DNA of 64,000 nt, taken from assembly GCA_949987565.1 (NCBI GenBank), contig OX465119.1, positions 9,914,895 through 9,978,894 of the forward strand, written 5' to 3'. Both the position numbers and the translations under genes were made by a program. Every line of letters begins with the position of its first letter. Positions within the stretch are counted from its first letter, which is position 1. The notes beneath the pieces are model-generated. The model was not told the DNA's origin. It made no database searches and was given only the letters and a program-made list of their open reading frames with translations. The DNA comes from Luidia sarsii. Lineage: Eukaryota; Echinodermata; Asteroidea; Paxillosida; Luidiidae. Positions 50,601 through 61,800 of the stretch are shown one piece after another.

Positions 50601-52775
50601 ATTTTGAAATGTCGTAGATACATGTATGTTGGTTTTCTTTATGCATGTGTCTGTGTTCTAATATAACTGAGTTTGTGTGTGCATGGATTATTGTTAACAT
50701 CAAGTCTTTGCCAAGGAGTAGATAGTTTTTGTGCAGTCTTCAAAAGTCACTGGTCAATGGAAGGTTGTTTTCATGACCGTCAACACCCCTTCCTAAAAGA
50801 AGAAATCATTTTTTAACTTGTGTTACTACAGACTATTTTACCTTGGGCGGAAAAGTGAACTCAGAAAGTTGTGTTATTTTGAAAAATGGCAAAGAAAACT
50901 TTGAATGGACAGGGACTTTGGCTTGAGACCTTTGGTATTGCGCACCACTGCTGTTACCATTACGCAGTTATGAGGTATCCAGCCCTTAGATGCCTTGCTT
51001 CCCAGATAGTGAACTAGTCTTGTGGCCCCACCCCGGCAAAGACTAGTATTTGCAAAGGCCACCATCTAACAAATGGATAGGTGAGAGATGGGAAGAGCAA
51101 TGATATGCACAATAATCTGAATAATCTGAGAGGTGTACAAAGTTAAGAGGTGAAAGTGTTCAGTGTATGGACACAAAGCCCATGCACAAAATACCGCCCT
51201 ACTGCCTACAAAAAGTGACTTTTCAGAGTCCAGCCCCAGTTATGCACACCTGAATATTGGGAAGTACATTGTAGGGCAGTTGCTGAATTACATGTAGTTG
51301 CTGATAACTGGTCTCGCTCTTCTGATTGAGCTCAGTCGAACGACAACCACTTGAGACAGCAGAACCTCTAATTGCTGCTTGTCTCATACACAAGAAGAAG
51401 TTGCTTTATAGCCTTATGACTGGTGGCACTCCCTAGTTTCACAAATGATTTCGAGGTTTTCACATGCTTGTACTTTTTTTTTTTTGGACGGCAGAAATTC
51501 TTCCGCCGACGTCCCATCAAAGACCTTCTGCCGATGAAGCCGATTGAGGCCGTGGTCCTAGAGCCCTGGTGGATTGTTCAGGCTGGGTACATCACAGAGG
51601 ACGACATCAAGGTGAGGTCCATGTCTGGAAAGAAAAACTCAATTTTGTGACCCGCTCTTCAATGAAGGCTCTTTTTTCTTAACCACCTCGCGCCGGGTAT
51701 TTTTCCAATGCCAATGAGTGTCATACGTGGATTTTAGAACAATGCATCATTTTCAAAACTGAACTGAGTCAGTTTTTCCTTTGTTTGTTTGACTTGAAAT
51801 TGAAAAAGCTGATCCACTCTGTGTGATCCCCGAGCTGCCATAACCAGGTTTACAACATTGTTTGCATCTGAATGAAAGCGGGGGTGTTATCCCTGGAGAT
51901 ACACAGCAGTTGATGGTTGAATTTCTTCTGACTGGTGCCCCCACCCCGGCAAAGACTAGTTGACTATTAGGGAAGGCCACCATCTAAGGGCTGGATACCT
52001 CAGATGGAAGAGCACTGGTACGTTAATCCTGAGGTCTCAGGTTGGTCCTGTCAAAGTTTCCTTTGGCAATAAAAAAAAAAAAAAAACAGTCAGTTTTCCG
52101 TTGATTTGTTTGAAAAAACATATATATACACTTAAAAGTTGATTCTTTGAGGTAAAACAGGTGAACCTAAGAAACCAAAAAACACTAATTTGATTACAGT
52201 GGGAAAAAATTCCCAACTGAAATTGTGTAAGTGTTGAGATCAGAGTCCCACTGAATTTTTCTACTTAATTGAATTATTTACTAGATGATTTCCGGCACAA
52301 TATAAAAACAACCAGGCCCTAAGCTCCTCCATAATGCACAACTCAAAGTTAACCAGTTAACTGACGGGAAAATCTGTTCATACAGTCAACATTTTTTGAC
52401 ATCTGTGTGACATTGCTGTAAGTGGGGGGAATCTTTGGTTAGGGTCGACAGAATCCCCCTGAAGTTTGGTCCCTGCTTGAGGTGTTTGCTTTTCATTGTG
52501 CCCAGGCTGTTTCAGTGACTGAGAAGAACACGATTGATAAGATTATCGATGTGGGTCCTCAGCTGTCTGGAACCTTGGACTACTATGTTGTGCACAGTGA
52601 GTATGGGTTGATAGGATCTGACTGACTGACTGACTGACTGACTGACTGACTGACTGACTGACTGACTGACTGACTGACTGACTGACTGTCCTATTTATAG
52701 ATTGACTGACTGACTGACTGACTAACTGTCCTACTTATAGATTGACTGACTGACTGACTGACTGACTGACTGACT

Positions 52776-52807
<32 letters not shown>

Positions 52808-55800
52808 AACTGTCCTACTTATAGATTGACTGACTGACTGACTGACTAACTGTCCTACTTATAGATTGACTGACTGACTGACTGACTGTCCTATTTATAG
52901 ATTGACTGACTGACTGACTGACTAACTGTCCTACTTATAGATTGACTGACTCATTGACTAATAGGTTGTTTATTGACTGACTGACTTGTTGACTTATAGA
53001 TTGACTGGCTGACCGACTGAGTCATCAACTTATAGATTGACTCACTGACCGACTGACTCATCAACTAATAGATTGACTGGCTAACCGACTGACTCATCAA
53101 CTAATAGATTGACTGACCGACTGACATATCGACTAATAGATTGACTGGCTGACCGACTGACTCATTGACTAATAGATTGACTGGCTGACCGACTGACACA
53201 TCGACTAATAGATTGACTCACTGACCGACTGACTCATCAACTAATAGATTGACTGGCTAACTGACTGACACATTGACTAATAGATTGACTGGCTAACTGA
53301 CTGACATATTGACTAATAGATTGACTGGCTGACCGACTGACACATCAACTAATAGATTGACTGGCTGACTGACTGACTCATCGACTAATAGATTGTCTTA
53401 TAGACTGACTAACTTGTTGACTTATAAACTGACTGACTGACCTGACAATCCAACTGGCTGACAAAGACATTTTCAATTGCAAGGTCCGTGTACAATTCAT
53501 GTTGGTTCTAACTTGGCTTTGGCTAATAAGATGCCTTGCTGCATCATGCTGTGTGAACATTATTTTGAAGTGATCCCTATGATATGGAGACAACTGTCAA
53601 CAAATGCTAGTACTGTGTGTGTAGTTCTGAATATATTCTCCACATTGTTAAATTTTGAAGTAACTTTTCTGTATGTGCATTATCTGTTTGCTTCAGAACT
53701 TTATACCAAAGGACTTGTATACATGGACGTTCCCATTGAAGACGATGATTGCATTATAGGTGAGATATGTGCTTTACCTGGTTGGCATTTTATTACAGCA
53801 CATGCATGCACTGAAGAACAAATCCCTAGATTGGAAAACATCAATATCCATAGATTCTGATTTACACAGTTTGTAGATGGTCATGATAGAATCCTCATGT
53901 TGAAATCTTACGGTCTGGGATGTTGTACTTTTTGATAAATCTTCACTCAAACCCCCACAAATAGTTTTTATCGCGAGATTCAAAAATCGGTGAAGTGGAT
54001 CCTAAAGTGGGAACGTACCTTATCAGATGTTTCCCCCTCTTACCCCTCTCTTTTGAGGAAGGGAAGGACGATTTCTTTTTACTCTTTCCTCCAAAAATAC
54101 AGCATTTTAGATTGAGGTTTCTTCTATATCCAGCTTTAAACTGTATAAGTTTTATGTAAATCGGTGAACATTTCTGTTTTTCGATCTTGCCAATGTTGTG
54201 TAGGGGCTTTAAAAGTGTGTTTGAGTCATTTAGCCTCTGAGGCAGGTCCTGCTAGGATCGAAACGTCAGGCCACTAACTACAATTTTGTTTTATCTTTCT
54301 CTATGGTTGGACAGTTCCACCCCTGGAGGGCTTTGTCATGAACCGGCTGCAGGGAGACTACTTTGAGACGCTGCTCTACAAGATCTTCGTCTCGATTGAC
54401 GAGCACACCACGGTGGCCGAGGTGAGGAGCACGGGAGCCCACCGTCCCCAGCCCCTGTGCCGCATCCAAGGAGGGATTCGAACCCATGCCGCTGGCTTTG
54501 CGCGCCAGTGCTCTACCCTCTAACAGGACAATTTGACAGGGCCGGGATGTGAACCCAAGCACTCTGGCTTTTTTCAATGTTTGATGCTGCACTTCATAAT
54601 CCTCAAAAGAGTGTCGTTGAATTTCGTCCTTTGAAAAATGGCCAAGAAAACTTGTCTACATTTCATGCATTTACTTTAATTGGATTTTGTTTTTAAATTT
54701 CCAATAGTAATTTTAAATTTTGCTGGTTTTTAAAAATGTAATTTTCATGTTCTCCTCTAAGCTGTTTTTTTTTATTCAGTCTTCGTACTGCTATAAGCTG
54801 GAAGATAAACCTGAAATGAAAATGATTATAAAGATATTGAAAAAAATCAAACAAAACTGAATGGCTATGTTTACTCAAATTGAAAAATGGCAAAGAAAAC
54901 TTTGACTGGACCGGGTCTTAAACCCAAGATCTCTGTTTTTTCGTACCATTTGAGCGTGGTGCTTCCACAATGTACCCAAACTCAGCTCTTGACCACTCAG
55001 CTCTTCGGCTCGTGAGTTTTTCGTGGGTCATATGGTTTCTGTGCGTCTCTCATCGCCTTGCATGTTGATTGTAAGCTACGATGCGTTTCTTGAAATTGGT
55101 CACAGCTCTTCTCAGATCAGTCGGCGGCTGCCTCAGGCTGACAGGACGCCGGGCCACCAATTGTTGTCTGCGTTTGTGCTAATCTGGCAGTTTGGCTTGG
55201 GTTTTTTTTCCCCCTTCCCCTCCCCACGGCAGCTGTCCAGCGTCCTCCAGATTGACCTGCAGCTGGTCAAGAATGCCGTGTCCATGTACTGCCGGCTGGG
55301 CTTTGCCAAGCGCAAGGGCCAGGACCTGGACCCCGAGGCCCTGCACCCATCCTGGCAGGAGGCCGAGCAGGACACCGCCAAGAAGTGAGTCCCAGCCTCT
55401 CTCTGGCTCCGCCGCCAACTCCTGCATTCCCATCAAAACTCAAGGCCACCCCATTGAAACTCATGGCCACCACATTGAAACTCATGGCCACCCCATTGAA
55501 ACTCATGGCCACCCCACTGAAACTCATGGCCACCCCATTGAAACTCATGGCCACCCCATTGAAACTCAAGGCGACCCCATTGAAACTCAAGGCCACCACA
55601 TAGAATCTAAAAGCCACCCCATTGAAACTCATGGCCACCATATAGAAACTCAAGGTCACCCTATGGAAAATCAAGGCCACTCCATAGAAACTGAAGGCCA
55701 CCCCATACAAACTCCAGACCACCCCATACATGGTAGAAACTCAAGGCCACCTCATAGAAACTCAATATGTTCACAGATTTACGTGAAACTAGTTTTACAG

Positions 55801-58800
55801 TTTGAAGATGGTTATAATAGAAACCTTGCACTGAAATAATTCTGCCTAAAATGTTGTATTTTGGGAGAAACTCTCACCGAGATCTAAACTATATTTTGGA
55901 ACAGTACGGCATTGAATGTTGCATTTTCGCGAAACGAAACGGTTTTCACAATTTTTTCGAGGCTCAGTTGGCGGATTGAGCTGAAATTTTCACAGGTGTG
56001 CCATTTCATGCATATGTTGGATCAGACAACGTATGGATGCCATTCTTTGACCTCGACCAATGTTGTGTAGGGGCTTCAAGTCAACATGGCATGAATGAAC
56101 TATGTGATTTTTACAATCTGTGGGGGCGGTCTTTGTTGCCGTGGCAGGAACATCTCGGACGACCTCCTCCTGATTGACTGGAGCTCAACGCCTCAGGAGG
56201 CTAAGGCCTCGCCCACGGAGAGCCAGGCGGCCGCCTCGGACTCGGCCAGCCTGGAGGAGTCGGAGGCCTCCTCCTCCTCAGGGCTGGTGGGCGGCGGCAG
56301 CGTCGGAGGCGGGACGGGGAGCGGCCACAGCAAGCGCATCGCCTTCCTCTTTGACTCCACCCTGACCGCCTTCCTCATGATGGGCAACCTGTCGCCGGTG
56401 AGTTTTGGGTGGGCTTACATACGGTGGGTTGTCGGGGAACGGAACAATGGGTGGGCACTCAGAACAATGGGACCACTGTGGGGTACTTTTATGGTACCCC
56501 ATAAGGTTTTCACGAAACTGGTTATTTGGAATTAACTCGAAAAGGAGGAACTTCCGAGGTATGTTTATCTGTCGCAAATAGAACTATATTATATTAGGGA
56601 TGTTTGCTAGAAATTTCAGCCTAGGAAAGTGATTCTGGTTCGAAAGGCAGCGATTTGAATTAGGCTTTTCTGGGAGGGTTTTTTTAGTACATGAGAACAA
56701 AGGGAATACGCCACAAGTATACGTATGCGTGTACAGGTGGGTGTGCGTGTATGTGTCATTGGGTTTGCGAATCTAGTGCCTTGTGGAGACCTAGTCCTAT
56801 AACCATTGAATAGGTCTCCACAGGGAAATTGTAAAGGTGTATAGGTCTCCACGAGGTTTTCACGAAACTGGTATTTGGAAATAACTCAAAAACGGGAAAT
56901 TTGTGATGGGAAAGAATGTGTTGGAAAGTGTTATAAGGGACATACGGTCCAAGGAAAGAGAATGTGGTTGAAATCGGAGCATTTTTGAAAAACATTGTTT
57001 CTCAATCGGTTGTACACTGCACGATAACAAAGCAATGTCTGCACAAAGATACAAAAATCGATGTGCGTGTCAGTGTGTGTGAGACCATGTGTGTCACTAT
57101 CACCATGTGGTTCACCATGTGTTTCATTGTATCACCATGTGTGTCACCATGTGTGTCACTGTATCACCATGTGTGTCACCATGTGTGTCACCGTGTGTGT
57201 CACTGTATCACCATGTGTGTCACCATGTGTGTCACTGTGTGTGACACCACATGTGTTGCCACGTGTGCTGCCATCTGCAAGAAATGCTTTATAAAGTTTT
57301 CCATTTTCCATAGTGAGATCCTTTTGTTTGTGCACTTTGAGCCCCTTTAAAGGCGCTATGTGGGTTATCTCGCTCACGAACACCCCAAAAACTTCCTCTT
57401 CTTTGAATTCTTCCTGATGACATCTCCCTTCCCTCTACATCCCATTTGTTTTTGTTTTTGTTTTTGTTTTTGTGTGTTCCGGATTGATTTGGCTCCTCCG
57501 TACAGTCCATGGATGTCAATTTGTTTATGGTACGTGAGCGAGCACCAGCTTGAGAATGATCGAGTTTCCACTTTTCGGTGACAGGGTTGTTCAGTTTCTT
57601 TTTTTGCATTATGGGTGAAGCATGCGGATTGGTGCTCTGTTTGGGTGTGGAACTTTGCATGAAGGGCAAATGTACAATGTACTTGTATACATGTAGCTAT
57701 CACAAGGTTTTGGGGGGTTGAGTCGTACCATGTAGGTATATGGGCTGTGAAGAGAGAGGTTTTGAAAACAAACGGATATGATTAGTGCGACGGATACGTC
57801 ATCAATTATGACATATGCTACTTACTCTCTGCTTAACGTGCCGACTGCACGGATATCTTGCTCATTGCACACAAGGAAGAAACATGTATGTACATGGGTG
57901 TATAGGAAACTCATTTGAATTTCTATTAAATCCCCTTTAGTTTTTTTGTTTTAAGTTAATGGTTTGGGCCAGAAATGAGTGGATTTGGCACATTATAAAT
58001 CAATTATTCAATTATTATTATTATTATAGATCGCCATTTCTTGTGAGTTTCAAAGACTGTGAAATACTAAAAAGATAAGTCTCTCAATATTGGACATCAG
58101 AACATGGGTGCATGGTGTTGAAAATAGGCTTTATATTAGACTTATTTTACTCAGCGTTGGGACTGCAAATAGCGCCACCAATACGTCGCAATTGCGAAAT
58201 GGCGGATTGCCCACTAATGGGTGCGGGTGTCACATTTGGATGTGTACGCGTATCCGTTCGCATGCAAAAATCCTCTCTAATAATGTTTAATTAAGCAGAC
58301 ACTTTTCTCAAACAAAGCCTGCCAAATGTTAGCAAACTTTCATGTACATGACCTGCTCAATCCCTAATCACTACCTTCCCCTCAAGCACGATTTTCTAGA
58401 TCTGAACGGGCCAAGTTCATACTGGACTGTGCATTTGACATTATTTTCATTTAATACAATGGGAAAATGTTGTGAGTTGTGACACAAATTTGCCATTCCA
58501 TAAAATGAAGATTTCTACTCAGAAATTCATTTATATAACTCCTGTGAAACAAACAAAGGACAAACTGACTGGGAACTTTTGAACAATTTGAAAATTTGGC
58601 AGAGAAAACTTTGACTGGACTGGGATTTGAACCCGAGACCTCTGGACTAACGTACCAGTGCTCTTCCATCTGAGCTATCCAGCCCTTAGATGGTGGCCTT
58701 CCCTAATAGTCGACTAGCCTTTGCCGGGGTGGGGGCGGCAGTCAGAAGCAATTCAACCATTAACTGCCATATATAAATCCTAATAACTGTTTTCTCAGTA

Positions 58801-61800
58801 GTTGAGCGCAGGTATTTTGTGGTTGCGCTATGCCGATCAAGGTTCCATGGGTCACAGATTGGATAGGGACTGAGTCTCCTGACGACAGGCAGAGTACACA
58901 CTGCCCGAAACCTTGAGTTACCGACTCTTTTCTTTACCGACTAATAAGTGTATATCCGTGTAGAAACATACAGTAACGTGCAAGGAAATAGCCTCAACAG
59001 CACTGTGCACATGCAAAAGGTGCTGCGGTTTCGGGGGCACATTTATTTTGACCCCTGCAGGGTTTAGGTTTTGGAGACAAGCGAGCCAAAAGTGTGAGTT
59101 GGGCCGCCCCACAGTTTGCTACGCTGGGAAAACCCAGTGTTTGAGTAAAGCACATTTATCATAAAGTAGTACACAGTTAATGCAAACTCGTTACTGGCTT
59201 AGAGGATCTCTGCAATAAACATTTCATCACTTAAATCCATGCTACAGAACTGTTTTGCAGTGCTGCTCGTTCTTGGGGTGTATTTGCAAGTTTTCATCTT
59301 TTGCTGTATGCTAATGAGATTTTCAATACTCATGAGCAAATTTGTGATGTCATCACAGGATCATGCAACAGAAACCCAATTGGTTGTGTACAACAAGTTT
59401 CTTAAAATTTCTGGTTTTTCCTGCAGGCCTATCCCTTAACCTGTCGATTTACTGTCAAAATGTATGCTTCATAATCATTTAGTGAAGGAGTTTTTCATTC
59501 AACCCAATCCAGAGGGATTATTTTCCAGTTACAAAATTGCATCTTACACAGCCCTATGGTGCCATTGTTTTTTGTGTGTGTATTTTCAAGCATGATTCTG
59601 AACCTCCCCCCCCCCCCATGAGGTGGCAAGTTTGTTTAGACAAATGCCCGAGGTGGCCTGCTGAAGGTGCCAGGTACCTGCCAAAGGTGCCAGGTACCTG
59701 CCAAAGGTGCCAGGTACCTGCCAAAGGTGCCAGGTGGCCTGCCAAAGGTGCCAGGTACCTGCCAAAGGTGCCAGGTGGCCTGCCAAAGGTGCCAGGTGGC
59801 CTGCCAAAGGTGCCAGGTGGCCTGCCAAAGGTGCCAGGTGGCCTGCCAAAGGTACCAGGTGGCCTGCCAAAGGCGCCAGGTGGCCTGCCGAAGGCCCCAG
59901 GTACCTGCCGAAGGCGCCAGGTGGCCTGCCAAAGGCACCAGGTGGCCTGCCAAAGGCACCAGGTGGCCTGCCAAAGGCACCAGGTGGCCTGCCAAAGGTG
60001 CCATGTGGCCTGCCAAAGGTGCCAGGTGGCCTGCCAAAGGTGCCAGGTGGCCTGCCAAAGGCACCAAGTGGCCTGCCAAAGGTGCCAGGTGGCCTGCCAA
60101 AGGTGCCAGGTGGCCTGCCAAAGGCGCCAGGTGGCCTGCCAAAGGCGCCAGGTGGCCTGCCAAAGACGCCAGGTGGCCTGCCGAAGGCGCCAGGTGGCCT
60201 GCCAAAGGCGCCAGGTACCTGCCAAAGGTGCCATGTGGCCTGCCAAAGGCGCCAGGTGGCCTGCCGAAGGTGCCAGGTGGCCTGCCGAAGGCGCCAGGTG
60301 GCCTGCCGAAGGCGCCAGGTGGCCTGCCGAAGGTGCCAGGTGGCCTGCCGAAGGTGCTAGGTGGCCTGCCGAAGGTGCCAAGTGGCCTGCCAAAGTTGCG
60401 TAATGGCCTGCCAAAGGTGCGAGCAAGGTGGCCTGCCAAAAGTGGGCCGCCTCGCAGTTAAATATGCAGGGGCAACCTCCTGACGCAGTGCCTTTCACCT
60501 CTCCTCCCATAGGGGCTCAAGAGTCATGCGGTCACCATGTTTGAGGTTGGCAAGTTGTCGGACGAGTCGTTGGAGAGTTTCCTCATGGAGCTGGACCGGG
60601 TTAGTGCCAAGTCGAGACAAGTCACCCACTCGAGTGCTTGCCCGTTAACATTGAGTTACCAGTTCACACTCAGGGCCATACTCACTCTCAAAAAGGATAG
60701 ACTTTCATGGTTTCATTCGCAAACTTTCGACACTGTCACTATCTCTGGTTATTTTATTTGACTGTTTATAAGTGGAAGTTTTGCAGTGACACCATGTAGC
60801 ACCAAGTGTTACATGTTGTCACTGCAAACCTTCTGCCTAGTATTTCTGCCATGCAAGCCTTCAAGTCTTATCTGAGTTACCGGCTTTTTTCAGAGCCACA
60901 CTCCTTCTTGAAAGAGAAGTGCTACATGGTGTCACCGCAAACCTTCCACTTAGTATTTCCACCATGCAAACCTTCAAGTCTTCTCTGACTGTTCATAGTA
61001 GGACGTAGACTAAGTTGAAAAAAAATCTTACAGATGGTAACAGTAATATGCGAAAATGTTGCAAACTGCTGACTGACGAAAATGGTCCTATTGAGAATTC
61101 TTTTCTCCCCTTGTCTGCACTTTGCAGGTCCCCATCAACAGCGTAGCCGAGGGAGAGGCACAGAGGTATTTTGAGCACGCAGTGACCCTGAAGAACACTA
61201 TCACATTCCTTAGGTAAGCTGATGGCATGTAGACTGCCTGCCGAGGCTGACAAATAGAACTGGGAGGGGTGACTAGTCTCAAGCAAGGCATGAGCCTCCA
61301 TCCCTATTGGTGGTAGACTGCCAGCCAAGGCCGACAAATAGAAGTGGGAGGGGTGACTAGTATCAAGCAAGCTATAAGCCTCCTTCCCTATTGGTGGTTG
61401 CATGCCAGCCAAGGTTGACAAATAGAACTGGGAGGGGTCACTAGTAAGAAGCAAGCTATAAGCCTCCATCCATATTGGTGGTTGTATGCCAGCCAAAGCT
61501 GACAAATAGAACTGGGAGGGGGTGACTAGTCTGAAGCAAGGTATGAGCCTCCATCCCTAATGGTGGTAGACTGCCAGCCAAGGCTGACAAATAGAACTGG
61601 GAGGGGGTGACTAGTCTGAAGCAAGGTATGAGCCTCCATCCCTAATGGTGGTAGACTGCCAGCCAAGGCTGACAAATAGAACTGGGAGGGGTGACTAGTC
61701 TGAAGCAAGGCATTAGCCTCCATTCCTATTGGTGGTTGAATGCCAGCCAAGGCTGACAAATAGAACTGGGAGGGATTGGATGGGATAGGACTGGATTTGA

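Noticed and set aside
55192..55839. Read-through of FAM91A1 exon 9 into the 21-bp minisatellite as an alternative C terminus.
   Set aside because: The long open frame over the minisatellite is not the frame of exon 9, and a clear GTGAGT donor precedes it.
59554..60510. Frames of 318 (-) and 288 (+) codons as candidate repeat proteins.
   Set aside because: Both strands are open only because the 21-bp unit is a multiple of three without stops; no domain, start context or splice support, and it is intronic in FAM91A1.
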